From contig CM066305.1 of the NCBI GenBank assembly GCA_033807695.1, positions 1,488,001 to 1,552,000 on the forward strand: a stretch of DNA of 64,000 nt. Reading direction: 5' to 3'. The stretch's first letter is position 1, and each line of letters opens with the position of its first letter. The position numbers were made by a program, and so were the translations under genes. The notes below the pieces were generated by a model. The model worked only from the letters and a program-made list of their open reading frames with translations, was not told the origin of the DNA and searched no databases. This stretch comes from Daedaleopsis sinensis. Taxonomy: Eukaryota > Basidiomycota > Agaricomycetes > Polyporales > Polyporaceae. This document shows, piece by piece, positions 23,868-35,739 of this stretch.

Positions 23868-26800
23868 ATGGATGCGTTTGATCTGCAAGAAGAGCTCCAG
23901 AGCCTCTCCAATGGACCGTCCTCCTACTCCTTCGACAACGAAGTCGACATAACTTCTCTCGACCCCTCTAGTATCGCTCCTGAAGTCCTCGATCCTGCTG
24001 TTGAAGCCCTCGCCCTCAATTCAGACAACATCACCGAACCGGCCGTCTTCGATGCATACCGCTCTCTCCTCAAACACGCCGCAACACTACAAGGCACACA
24101 TATGACCAAGATCCTGGACTCGATTTCATCTGCGTATCAAGCACAAGTGGAGGCCACCGTCCGCGACGTCGACGAGGAGGACCAGCAGACGTTCATGGCA
24201 CACAAGATGCCACTCGAGATGTACGCCTTTCTCCTCGGCTGGTTCGTGAGCTCCACCGCCAAGGTCAAGGCTGCGGGTTCGGACGACGATCCTACCCCGG
24301 CCCCGAAGGCGAAGCGCGGGCGTGGTGGCAAGGCCGCCGCTGGGACGCGCGGAGCCGGTCGCAAGGCCCAGGATGAGTGGTCCTGGGCTGACCAGATCCC
24401 AGGAACTCTTGCGCTGATTGCCAAGGTCCTCCGGCTGAAGACGCAGAGGATATGGCAGACGACGGGTGAAAGGGATACTTTCATCGGGTGAGTGACCTTC
24501 TGCTTTGCACACCGCCCGCTATCGAGGCTTTCCATTGCATTTGCATCCCTTCCTTCATCATTTATTTTTATGATCCTTTGGCCAGTGTCTCGGCAAAGTA
24601 GAGTACTCTGTGGCACCGCGTTTTCTACCGAATTTGATGATCTAATAAAGGCACCCTAGATGCGTTACTCGCCCGGTATATCACATCGCCGAGAACGAGC
24701 AGTACATGAAGTCTGCACCAATCCGTCTTGCGGTATACAAGGCCATTTGCCTGGCTGTCAAGCATCAAGGTCATGGCCTTGCCGCACAGATCACAATCAT
24801 GCAAGCCCTCCAGTACTTTGAACACTTGGCTGAGCCCATGGCGGACTGCCTCGATGTCCTCGCGAAGGAGTTTGACCACTCGCAGCTGGGAGACGAGATT
24901 CTGCGCGAGATTGCGGGCAAATCATTCAGCGCACAGGACTCGAAGGGTCCGCGGGTATTCTCCAAGTTCCTCGTCCGCTTCGCCGAGCAGTCACCACGGC
25001 AAGTTCTCAAGCAGCTTGCGTTGTTGCTGACACAGCTTGACTCTGAGGTGAGTATTGTTCATCATATCTTCGTCAGGGCAGTACTGGTGTACTTGTCGAG
25101 ATGGCGAAACAAATCCCGCATATGCGGAGCTTAGGGAACGGTTCTGACCATTGCCCCGATAGTCGTACCCCATGCGTAACGCACTCGTTGAGATCATCGG
25201 TTTCATCATTCGCGAGCTCTCGGAAGTCCCTGAGGGCGAAGACGACGGCGACGCTCCGAAAAAGTCACAGCATCTCAAGCAGGTCAACGGGTTGTATGAC
25301 CTCTTGATGGAGCGCACCCTCGACAATTCTGCTTATGTACGCGTGAAGGTCTTCGCGACGCTCGCTCGTCTGTGCGATGGATCGTCCAAGTATCCCCAGC
25401 AACGTTTAGCAATGACCCGTGCGGCGGTAGACGCACTAGAAGACAAGACAAGTACTGTGCGAAAGAACGCAATCGTTTTACTCGAACGCCTCATCCTCAC
25501 GCACCCATATGGAATGTATGGAGGATACCTGAGCGAGACCGAGTGGAAGGAGCAGTACAAGGAGGTGTCGGAAATGTTGGAAAAGATGGAGGGCGCTGTC
25601 GGAAAGGCAGTGGAGCGTGACGAGGAGGAGGGCAGCCAGGCCGGTGGAGGTCCAGGTGAAGAGGGAGGAGACACCGAACCAGAAGACGAAGACGAAGAAG
25701 ATGGTGCCAGGAAGAAGAAGCGGAAGTCGTAAGTATCTTGCGGCATACTTGGGTGCGTTGCTAATACATTTTGCTTTGCAGGAAGCGGGACGAGGATGAG
25801 ATGGATGTCGACGATGGTGATACTGAGGTTGAAGACGACGAGGACGTCGAGATGGGCGACGGCTCGGAAGATGAGGACGCACCTCGGCCACGAAAGAAGA
25901 AAGGAAAGATGAAAGCGCGCAAGTCCGAGATCAATCTTCAAGCCCTCACCAACGAAGCTGCAGCGCTCGGCGAGCTGAACGAGAACCAGCACCTCGAAGT
26001 CAAGCTCAGGAAGAAGTACTGCCTCGACGCCCTCGAATTCATCCGACAAATTCAGGAGGGCATGAAGACCGTGCAGCGGCTTCTTGCATCGAAGACCAAG
26101 GCGGAAGTACATGAGGCGATGGAGTTTTTCCGGGTCTGTTACGAGTACCGCTTCGACGCGGCCGAGGATGGTATCAAGAAGATGATGCACTTGATTTGGG
26201 CCAAGGATAACAATGCGACGGCCGAGGATGGGAGAGAGCTGAAGAGCGTCCGCTCGAAGCTGCTCGATTGCTATAAGGGCATGTACTTCGATCCCGTCAC
26301 GAACCTGGACGCGAAGCAGCAGATCAATCGTATTGCGAAGAACATGATCGAGTAAGTTGTCATCATCTCAATGGAACCTTTCAGCTAAGATTTGTTTTCA
26401 ATCTAGGATGACATACACCGCGACTCTCGCCGAACTGACCAGTCTGGAGGAGATGTTGCGTCAGCTCATGGAAGAGGGCAGCATCCACGAAGACGTCGTG
26501 AACAAGCTTTGGCAGGTCTACAGTAAGTTACGGTGTACGAGGGTTCTCATGAGTAACCTCTCATACTTGCCCAGGCTCGGAGCGGCCGTTGCCGAGACAA
26601 CAGCGACGGGGAGCTATCATCATTTTGGGCATGCTCGCGCTCGCGAAACGCCAAATTGTCTCAGACCGACTTGAGTCGTTGTTGAAGACTGGTCTCGGGA
26701 AGCTTGGATCGGTGAGGGCTGATCACAATGTGTCTCCATACTTTGGCTAACCTCCGTGTAGGCCGACTTGACTCTAGCACGTTACACATGTGTTGCACTA

Positions 26801-28863
26801 CAGCGACTCAACGGTAGCGCAAAGAAAGTGAAGGGTTCGTGTAACAACGTTACCCATCATTATGACGTTGCTCAGGTTTTTACTTAGGTTCGCTTCTCGA
26901 CAAGTCCCTCCGTATGGACATGGACAGCCTGCTCTTCAAGAAACTGCAAGAAACCATCGAGCGTCCCTGCCGCTCGAAAGAGTGGTTCCCCATGGCAGAG
27001 CAGGCGATCAACACCATCTATGCTTTGGGCGAACGCCCCGACCTGCTCTGTAACAAGCTCATCAAGAATCTTACACATCGTGTATTCAGTCGCAAGTCGG
27101 ACGCTGGTGCAAGCTCACAAGAGCCGAAGGAGAAAGATCCAGATGCAATGGACGAGGATGAGGTCGACCCAGATGTCACGCAACAGTCCCAGTCCCAAGC
27201 GCAGTCGCAGAGCGACAGCGGCAAGGACACGGGGGATGCGTTCGAACTCAGTCAGCTGCTCTTCGTTGTTGGACATGTCGCGATCAAGCAGATAGTCTTC
27301 CTTGAGCTCGTGGAACGCGAATGGAAGCGGCAGAAACACGAGAAGGAGATAGGTATGTGGCCACGTAAACGCTATCCGATGAGCATAACTTACGTCCATT
27401 TCACAGCCGAGAAGATTGGTGGGGCGGGAGCGACGAAGTCGAAAGAGCAGGAAGAGCTCGATCAAGTTGCCGGCAATGCTGAAGACGAAATCGGTGAACG
27501 GATAGCAAGTATGAGGGAGGTTGAGTTGCTTTACGGCGCCCAGTCTCTGCTCGCGACCTTCGGGCCCATGCTGGTCCACATTTGTGGAAGCCCTCACAAA
27601 TTCAAGGTGATTCTCGTACCGAATCTTCCTTGATACACCCATCTGACCTCTGCTGTAGAACCGGACCTTGCGAGCAGCTGCGACATTGGCGTTCAGCAAG
27701 TTTTTGTGCGTCAGCTCCCAGTTCTGTGAAGCGCACCATAAGTTGCTCTTCAAGATCCTCGAGACGTCAAAGGACCCCGCTATCCGGAGCAATATCGTCA
27801 TCGCGCTTGGTGATGTCGCCGTCTCGTTCAGTAGTATCATCGACGAGAGCAACGACGAGCTTTACACGGGTCTCCGGGACTCGGATATGGTCGTGAAGAA
27901 GAACACGCTGATGGTCCTCACTCACCTTATCCTCAACGGAATGGTTAAGGTGAAGGGCCAGATGGGTGAGATGGCGAAGTGCCTCCAGGACACCGACGAG
28001 CGGATATCAGATCTCGCGAAGCTGTTCTTCTCTGAGCTATCGACGAAGGACAATGCTATCTATAACAATCTGCCGGATGGTAAGCATCCTCTGTCCGATC
28101 TTCACCGCCATAGACTTACTCACAGAAACATACAGTCATCAGCCACTTATCTGTCGGAGCTCACGCTATCGATGAAGAGTCTTTCCATGATACGATGAAG
28201 TATATCTTCGGCTTCATTGAGAAGGTCCGTCGACTCTTAGCCACTTGGTCATTTGCGATCGGGACTCACATCCTACGCATCATTTCAGGAGAAGCAGGCA
28301 GAGAACATCGTCGAGAAGCTGTGCCAGCGTTTCCGTCTCTCAGAAGATCCAAGACAATGGCGCGACATAGCATTTTGCTTGTCGTTGCTGCCCTTCAAAT
28401 CGGAGAGATCCGTCAAGAAGCTTATCGAGGGTTTGCAATTCTACCGAGATAAGCTACGAGACGAGGGAGTGTTCGAACGCTTCCAGGAGATTCTGCAGAA
28501 GGTGGGTTGGCACTGATCTGGTCGAGGACTATCGTTAACTCGGTGCACAGGCGCGAGCAAACAAGTCTGCGAACAAGCCGGATGCGGAGCTCAACGAGTT
28601 TGAGACGGTGCGTGTTTGCTTCATGTTTCATGTTCTGCGTGCCCTAAAAGATATGTCTTAGATCCTGGACGAGAGCCGGCGCCAAGGTGCGGAGGACCAG
28701 GAGTTCGAGAAGAATGTTCAGGGTACGAAAGCCGCTGCCAAGAAGCGACAGACCCGACGAAGTGAGTTACGCGTTTGGTGCATATGTGCATTTATTCTGA
28801 CACCCATATGCAGCGCAACGAAAGAAACCGGTAGCCCGGAACGAAGCCGATGACTCGGAGTAA
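23868..28863 (+). CDS. Condensin complex subunit 1 (CAP-D2 / Cnd1)
   Basis: Fifteen exons encode 1354 residues. The start MDAFDLQEELQSL was preferred over an in-frame ATG 47 codons upstream. Large alpha-helical HEAT-repeat regions run throughout, including FDHSQLGDEILREIAGKSF, DNSAYVRVKVFATLARL, IVLLERLILTHPYGMY and NTLMVLTHLILNGMVKVKG, the last within the conserved Cnd1 domain. Acidic and lysine-rich low-complexity insertions occur at about 25620-25900 and a Gln/Ser-rich one near 27180-27220. The protein ends in a short basic tail. In the condensin complex this HEAT subunit works with SMC2/SMC4 and the kleisin to compact mitotic chromosomes. All introns are GT-AG and short, and the exon sum is a multiple of three. 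Confidence 0.95.
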
Positions 28864-29314
28864 CCTCGTTCAACATACCCCTGTACGGAGTTTGCTATGC
28901 TTTCGGCCGTCGATGTTTGTTTTCTGATGATCATGAGTGTATCACATCACATGTACCATGTTCGCACTACCTTACAATTGTATAAGTGGAGAGTTGCGCC
29001 TTCCACATCGCTACGACACTAGCACACATAGTATCTGCTTGGATATTCATATTCCATGAGTTCAAATGCACTCACAGCAACGTTGGTGGTTGGCACACGC
29101 TGAGGCGACCCGGCACTGGCTCTACTTGCTGCGAATACCACATACATGCGAACAGTGCGATACCGCGCGCATCATTCTCACAGGCGAACAGGCTTCCTTC
29201 CCAAATACGAGTTCACAGATGCTGACTTGCTTAACATCGGAGCACCTTCGCGTGTGTCTGCGAAACGCTAGAGTATCACCGCAATCATTAGAACCATGAG
29301 TAAGGTTTGTGAAG
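28864..29314. other. Convergent intergenic stretch
   Basis: It lies between the 3' ends of the condensin gene and the DUF6534 gene. No gene or repeat was recognised. Confidence 0.5.
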
Positions 29315-31035
29315 TTAACGGATACGCACATCATCAACCACTTCCTGCGCTTCAGGTGTCCGAGTCGTACCTCCCCGTTGAATGACGGACTCCTGCATGC
29401 TCAGCGGCATCTCGAAGTGGACTTTGGAATTTGCGGCCGACGACGCCAAGGTGTCGCTCCCGTCCTGACTGTACACGCTCGTGTGTATGTGGACCTCCCT
29501 TGGCTCCTTCTCTCCCGCACTGTCCAGATCCCCGGTATCGAGAGGATCGGTCTCAACACGGCGGCGGAAGCCATCCGCGGTCCCGTCCTCCCGAGCCGCG
29601 GTGCCAGCCACTCCGCCCTCAGCCTCGGCCTCGGCGTCAGACCACTGGTAGCCGGAGAGCGAGCGGCGGCCGAGAGAGTTCGAGTGCAGGCGCGCGCGGA
29701 ACTGCGTGCGCGAGTTGAGCGTGCGGAGCAGCCCGAGCGTGTACACCTTGCTCGTGAGGATCGCGAAGAACAAGTCCAGGTTCGTCTCCTGGAAGGTCGA
29801 CGCGCGGTGCACGACGTCCGCGGTGCTGTCCGCCGGGTTGACGGCCTCGGCCGAGCCGCGGATGGAGTAGATGATGGCGGAGGCGAGCATGCACGCCGCC
29901 GGGAGCGCGGCGGTCTCCCATGTGATGGCGATGATGTGTGCGAGGGTGCGGTCGAGGTAGGGGAGCCCGGTTCTGGTGCGCCAGAGCGCGTGCGAGACTG
30001 CTCGTGGTGTTTTAGCCGTGAGCAGATCTAGAGTACTAGGCGCGAGGACAGGGATGCTTACGGATGGCCGTGAGGGATAGCGCCATTGCGAGCGTGCCGT
30101 AGACCCATAGTGGATATGCGAAGATGCTGGCGTGCAGAGGCTACGCACGAATGCTTCATTCACTCGCGTGGCAAGGGTGAAGGAATGAGCGGTACATACG
30201 TCGATGTGGATGGGTTCAGAGGCTATGGGGCCGACGACCATCGCAATCTTCACAGTCTACGTCGTATGATCATAGCTCAGTAATCGAGAACGGACGGCTC
30301 AGTTGGCACTCACAAGGATGATGCTTGCAGCGATGTTCGTGAAGCTCAAACATCCGAGATACCCCAGCACCCAAGTACGCCTACTCGTCATCTACGCACG
30401 ATAAGTCGGGTGTGTCCCCGCGTCGCCATGCAGTAGGCGTACCATGTAGCACCGCCTGATCAGAAACAGCTCGCAGAGGCTGCATATGAGCGCATTGCAC
30501 AGAAACTCTGTGAAGTGCAACCGACTGGTCCACTGTGCGCCCGTGCGCCATCTCCTCAGCCGTCTCCAACCACGAAATGATGGTAGCGACGTACCCAATG
30601 CAGCCCGTCGATGGCCACAACCCACACCTTGTAGCTCTCCAGGACGGTCTGCAGACTGCACGTGCATTACGCGTCAGAGCGCGCTCAGCGACGCATGGAA
30701 ATACTCACAGCGAAAAGCACAGCAGGGCAAACACGTACGCGCGCAGCGCAACCGGGTCGCCCTCCCACCGATCATAGAATTTTTTGGTCTAATGTGAAGA
30801 ATTTGGTGGTCATTGAGCTTTCGCGTCGCATGGGAATTCTGCACGACGTACCTGTGTGATGATGACTCCTGCGCGAAACACCGCACCTGTGAGCGAGTCT
30901 CCTACCGAACGCACGAACGAACGTACCTTGGCACAGGTAGTGCAGAAATCCCTGAATGAGAACTGGCCCCGCAATGGCTGGGTCTGGCCTACCGTAGGAA
31001 GCCTCAGCGGAGGCAAACTTGCTGGGGATGTGCAT
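29315..31035 (-). CDS. DUF6534-type multi-pass membrane protein
   Basis: Nine minus-strand exons (30927-31035, 30852-30886, 30709-30788, 30595-30655, 30443-30532, 30314-30391, 30200-30256, 30062-30140, 29315-29997) encode 423 residues. Hydrophobic segments follow one another: AIAGPVLIQGFLHYLC, ALRAYVFALLCFSLL, CNALICSLCELFLIRRCY, WVLGYLGCLSFTNIAAS and YPLWVYGTLAMALSLTAI. Next come HIIAITWETAALPAACMLAS and DLFFAILTSKVYTLGLLRTL. The last block, ending LLRTLNSR, is the hallmark of the DUF6534 domain of Agaricomycete proteins. The C-terminal tail of about 120 residues is charged and disordered. The function of this large fungal family is unknown. Such genes are often numerous and variable between species. 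Confidence 0.82.
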
Positions 31036-31477
31036 CCTGTGCGGTCAACAAGGTGAGTGGTGGGGGAGACTCTGCACGGGTAGGGCATATCATGCAAGTG
31101 TGTCAGCTACAGATACTCTACTTGCGGAGGCTTACATGGCATGGCAGCGCGGGCTCGATCGACATGGGTGTTCACGTTGAGAGGCAAGGTGGGGAGGGAC
31201 CCACACCTGGTGCTATTAGCAGGCCCAGTCGAAACGTCGCGGAAGTAAACAACCAGCAGCAGTAGGAGTCAATTAGCATACAGAGCGTAAGTAGACATTA
31301 ACGTCGTGTGTGTATGTATGTATGTATGTATGTATGTACGGTACGATTAAGGAGCGGACGATTCAGTAAACCAATTATAGGGTCATCACAGGGACAGTAG
31401 CGGGAGGGGCCGTTAAAGAAAGAAACAACCGAAAAATAGAAGACAGAAACACTTGGACGTACTCGGAGCGACTGGCT
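31036..31477. other. Intergenic stretch with a microsatellite
   Basis: It separates the upstream side of the DUF6534 gene from the 3' end of the next minus-strand gene. Apart from the tetranucleotide run listed separately nothing was recognised. Confidence 0.5.
31311..31338. repeat. Tetranucleotide microsatellite (TATG)n
   Basis: About seven tandem copies of TATG, preceded by a short GT run, are directly visible. It is non-coding. Confidence 0.9.
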
Positions 31478-33725
31478 TCAGGAGTTCTCGGCAGCACGTT
31501 GCTCGGCAACCTTGCTCTTGAGAATCGCCCATCCACTAGGATGGACCGTCTCGCAGTGCGAGATGAGCTTCTCCTGCGGAGCGCTGACGAAGGGCGTAGG
31601 AGCTTGGGTGGTGTGGCCGCGATTGAATCGTGAGCTGTAACCGGGGGACATAAGTGACCGGCCTTGAAAGGGAGTGAGGTTCGGCCTATACGCACCGGCA
31701 CATCCTACACCAGAGCTTCTTCGGATCCTCGTCGTCCTCGTCAAAGTTGGCTTCGATGCAATCCTCCTCGACCGTCGTCTCCTCCTCGTCCGAGACCATC
31801 TCCACATCAGCCATAGCAACGTCGGGAGCATGGTTCTGGACCGGGGGTGAGTCCACTTTCGGAGGTATCGGTATCGCAGGAGGAGCACTGGGTCCCGCAG
31901 TGGGCGGAGGCGCAGATTGCCGCTGTGTAGTAGCAGAAGACGTGATAGACTGCGGCGGTTGGAGGGCGGGCGCGATACTCGGCCCCGTTGCACTGTGTTG
32001 TGGTTGTACTGGATAGGCCTGCGCCGGCAGCTGACTGTATGCATAGTGTTGCTGAGGCTGCTGGCTCTGCTGAGGTACTTGGGCTGTCGTTGGCGATATC
32101 TGGGCGACATACATCGGTGGGGTTTGCCTCATCACGGTGGTGTGACTGGTAGCTAGATGAGGTTGAGGCGCGTGCAGCGGGGTAGACTGAGGAGGAGTTG
32201 CAATGGGTGGCTGTGTGTGTTGAGGTTGCGGGACAGAGGCACTGGCTGGTGGCGGTCGCTGAGGTTGCGGGGCTGTCGGGAGGACAGTGTACTGCTGAGC
32301 TACAATGGGAGCGCGCCCGACCATCGTCGCAGGACTGATTGGGGCACTCGGAGAAGCCAATGAAGGGGGCCGAGCCGTAACAACGCCAGGTGGATGGTCA
32401 TACTTACGTCGCTTCTTCAGGACGCCTTCGTCTTCAGTAAGATCAACGATCGCCCCTGCAAGAGAACTGCTGGTCGAGTTCTGCGGGACGGGCGGCGGCA
32501 CATGTAGCCCACGAGAAGACGAAGGACGCGAGGACGGGGTTGCCCAGTGCTCAAGTTGGCTTGCACTACTAGATGTCCCAGGACGACTGGAGACGGGCGT
32601 GACAGGAGAACCTGCTCCAGAGAAGTTGTGAAACGGAGAAGGTGATAGAGGACTTTGTTTCAGGCCCGTATGGAGGAGTGCAGCAGATGACGGCCCAGAT
32701 GCGCGATGACTGTGGGCTATGTTGGGTGGAGGTATCGATGGCGTGACTGGAGCCAGGTTTGAAAGGGAAGTGTGACTCTGGGGGTGTGGTTGGTGCAGGC
32801 TTGGTTGATACATCTGTTGTGCCTGAGGTTGTGATCAGCGATTTAGCATGGAATGGGTCCGACCTGACCATACAAATGGTGATGACATGCTTTGATACTC
32901 CATAAGAGCTTGAGGCATCGGCGCTGTAAGTCTGTTGAGATGAAAGCGAAGGGACAGAGATTAGATGAGCATACCGTTCCCGGGCGGCATCTGCTGGGGG
33001 TGAGGTCGTAGCACAGGAAGGGAAACGCGTCTTTGAGGATGATGTACACTCTGCACGGGGTGCATTTGTTGTTGTCCCGTCAGGACTACTCGTGTACCTA
33101 CCGGCAAGGCCGTCGGGATGAAACGCGCCAGTTCTTGTCGCAATCCCACAATTTCGTTATACCTACGTCCCTTCTCTCCTCGGCGACTGCACAAGACGCT
33201 CAGAGGCAGAAGGAAGAACGTACGCTTGGTGCAGCTTCCCTGCGAACTCATCTCGTTCCTGAGTCAACTTCCGGACGAGCTCGTGTAGCTGCGTGATAGT
33301 GTTCTTCTGCTGATCGACAGGAGCTTGGAGGATATTCAGACGCTGATCCTGCTGTTTGATGAAGACCGCAAGAGATCGGTTGTCGGCATAGAGCTTCTGG
33401 TTGTCATTGTAGAGCAATGCGTTGTTTGTCTGCAGATCTTGGTAGTCTTTGAGGAGCGTAGGGTGGTATCCGAGCTCGGCTAGACATTCATTTTGAGTGT
33501 TGGCTAGTATGGACACACATTGCGTGAGTATCTCGTCTTGATCCTGAGAAGCGGATGCGAGGATGGGCGTTCTGTATCATATGTGACACAAGCCTGTCAG
33601 TTAAGGTATGTATGGAGATCCGGTGTGTGAGGCGAAGCGCACACTTGGACGGCCGGTTGGCCAGAGGGAACGCTCAGGGAGGGGGCTTGCTCGACGTCGA
33701 TTGCCTGCTTGTCGTCGTCGACCAT
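31478..33725 (-). CDS. Q/P-rich uncharacterised protein with SUMO-interaction-like motif and Cys/His tail
   Basis: Minus-strand exons are 33643-33725, 33224-33571, 32975-33186, 32874-32923, 31696-32822 and 31478-31634, giving 658 residues. The N-terminal third is predicted coiled coil (LYNDNQKLYADNRSLAVFI and QKNTITQLHELVRKLTQERD). The centre is long, disordered and rich in Pro, Gln, Ser and Thr. Near the middle is AIVDLTEDE, a canonical SUMO-interaction motif (hydrophobic core plus acidic run), next to a basic KKRRK that may be a nuclear signal. The C-terminus, on two exons, has WCRMCRSRF and then LISHCETVHPSGW, which could coordinate zinc. No orthologous family was recognised. A nuclear or transcription-related role is an inference from composition and motifs. 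Confidence 0.75.
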
Positions 33726-33854
33726 GACGATGAAGACGATGAGGGGCTCCCGCAAGACTAGTGGAGGGGAAAACTAGCCGTGAGGCAACGAACAGATCCT
33801 CCAGTCCAGCTTCCCCGAGCGCCCGGGGACCCGAGGACGTCCTCTCTCTACATT
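33726..33854. promoter_or_regulatory. Short upstream region between the SIM-motif gene and the inverted-repeat arm
   Basis: These 129 bp lie between the start codon at 33725 and the abrupt outer end of the left repeat arm at 33855. They must include the proximal promoter of the minus-strand gene. Confidence 0.35.
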
Positions 33855-34219
33855 TACTGCCATTTTCACACCGCTTGTCGTTTGGGCGCGCGCGTCGTGA
33901 ATGGCGCCACACGACAAGCTCTCCCAAATCCTCCCCCTTTGAAACTTCGAAACTCGATATCTCCTGAACCGCTGGCCGTAATGCCTTGATTTCTTCATTG
34001 TTCTACTCTACTTGGCGATCTGCATCTCTCGGTGCTCTAAGCTTGACGATCGGACCACTCTACCCTCCCCGGCCACAATGCCCCCAGTTCAGCCACTCCG
34101 ATGCTCGACAGTGGATATCTCCTCAATGGATCCATATTTCGACACGAAGTCTTCGATATCTTGGCTTGGAGGCTAGTGGGAGGATACGGGCTCGATTTGG
34201 TACGTCCCTCATCGCTCCT
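33855..34219 (+). repeat. Left arm of a perfect 365-bp inverted repeat
   Basis: Reading inward, this segment equals the reverse complement of 35375-35739 with no difference seen in a base-by-base reading. The outer boundary is abrupt. The first inner difference is at 34220 (C against T in the partner read on the same strand). The arm covers a promoter-like part, a CT-rich leader and a first-exon-like ORF (starting MLDSGYLLNG). The spacer between the perfect arms is about 1.15 kb. Partial similarity continues inward to about 34545. Confidence 0.9.
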
Positions 34220-34560
34220 CGCTCTCATCGGTGACCGGCTCACCCCCTGCCATATCATCCGCGCAAACACCGTCCCCAACCTACTAAGAAGACTGCTGGG
34301 AAGGCTACATGCTTCATACTCTGGCACTACTCGACGATGCACACTGAACGGTACTCGTCTTTACCCGACGCTGCGGCTGCGTCGTTGCAGACCACACCGC
34401 ACCTGGAATTGCTACCCTCGACACTCGAAACACAATTCCTCTTCAACTACGATGGATATGGATGTGATTCTTCTTGATTTAGGATCGGATGGGTCGTTTG
34501 GAGGGTATAGAGGAAGATAGGTGTGTTTTCCACCATCCGTTCTTTCGCCGTTAGTACCTC
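34065..34560 (+). pseudogene. Decayed left copy of an inverted duplicate gene
   Basis: From 34220 inward this copy aligns with the right copy at roughly 70-75% identity by eye. In a frame where changes between the copies are largely silent or conservative (CVVADH, ATLDTRNTIPLQ), this copy has TGA at 34345-34347 where the right copy has TGG. It also has TAG at 34508-34510 where the right copy again has TGG. Both copies keep a 40-nt GT...AG interval between these points, consistent with an intron. The inference is that this copy is non-functional. No family was recognised and the first-exon frame is unresolved. Confidence 0.35.
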
Positions 34561-35049
34561 CCATGTGCCCCCCTTGTACAACATGATAGCTATCATGCCT
34601 ACTCGTGTCAATACCACTGGAATATGTTTTAAGCACCTCCAATGAGTGGAAAATAGTCACCAGAAAGACGACATAGGCGTCCTAGATCACAACCCTGTAT
34701 GTGCTCTCTGTGAACCCCATGAAGCATGGACATACGTTGCAGTAGTCCATATTTCCATGGAAAATGTATTTGATTGACACAAAGAAGACTTCTCACTCAT
34801 TCCCAACACTTGCAGATGCTCACATGGTATATATTCTGGTAAATGAGACCATGAATGAGAAGGAGTATAGTAGTATATCGCCTCCAAGAGGAGTACTGGG
34901 TGGGGAAGCGGATATACACGATAGATATATATGTAGAACACTCACAAGCATTCTCAATGCAGTAGACATGCCCTTAAGCCAATTTGACCGAGGTCCTGTT
35001 ATTTCTACGTGCAAATTGACATAGCCGAGGGGTATGGGGGGAAGGAGCA
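34561..35049. other. Loop of the inverted duplication
   Basis: This central spacer shows no repeat match between arms. It contains AT-rich runs (for example near 34900-34945) and short hydrophobic ORFs on the minus strand that may be downstream exons of the right copy. No product could be assigned. Confidence 0.4.
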
Positions 35050-35570
35050 TATTGACAGCGATGGAATGGACAATCAAAGACACACCATTCTCCTTCCATA
35101 CCCTCCAGACCACCCATCAGATCACGAATCCGCAGAAATCACACCAATATCCAGCGTGTTTGAAGAGGAATCGTGTTTCGAGTGTCGAGGGTGGCAGCTC
35201 CGAGGAGGTTGTGGTCTGCAACGATGCAGCGGCCGCATCGAGTAACAATGTGTACCGTCCAAAGCGCGTCGTTGAGCAGTGCCAGGATAGGATGCATGCA
35301 TCCCAGCAACCTCCCTAGCAGGATGAAGACTGTGGATGATATGGCAGGGGTTAAGCCAGTTGCCGATGAGAGCAAGGAGCGATGAGGGACGTACCAAATC
35401 GAGCCCGTATCCTCCCACTAGCCTCCAAGCCAAGATATCGAAGACTTCGTGTCGAAATATGGATCCATTGAGGAGATATCCACTGTCGAGCATCGGAGTG
35501 GCTGAACTGGGGGCATTGTGGCCGGGGAGGGTAGAGTGGTCCGATCGTCAAGCTTAGAGCACCGAGAGAT
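35050..35570 (-). CDS. Right copy of the inverted duplicate, candidate gene of unknown function
   Basis: On the minus strand an open frame runs through LLGCMHPILALLNDALWTVH, CIVADHNLLG and TLDTRNTIPLQTRW. A 40-nt GT-AG interval then joins it in frame to VWKENGVSLIVHSIAVNMLL. The hydrophobic stretches suggest a membrane protein. It faces the left copy (convergent orientation). The first exon cannot be fixed: the long ORF starting MLDSGYLL uses a phase that does not join this frame at the obvious acceptor. The downstream limit is also unclear. No family was recognised. Confidence 0.35.
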
Positions 35571-35739
35571 GCAGATCGCCAAGTAGAGTAGAACAATGAA
35601 GAAATCAAGGCATTACGGCCAGCGGTTCAGGAGATATCGAGTTTCGAAGTTTCAAAGGGGGAGGATTTGGGAGAGCTTGTCGTGTGGCGCCATTCACGAC
35701 GCGCGCGCCCAAACGACAAGCGGTGTGAAAATGGCAGTA
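35375..35739 (-). repeat. Right arm of the perfect 365-bp inverted repeat
   Basis: It is the exact inverted partner of 33855-34219. Outside 35739 the match ends abruptly. Inside 35375 it drops to imperfect similarity that continues to about 35050. Confidence 0.9.
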
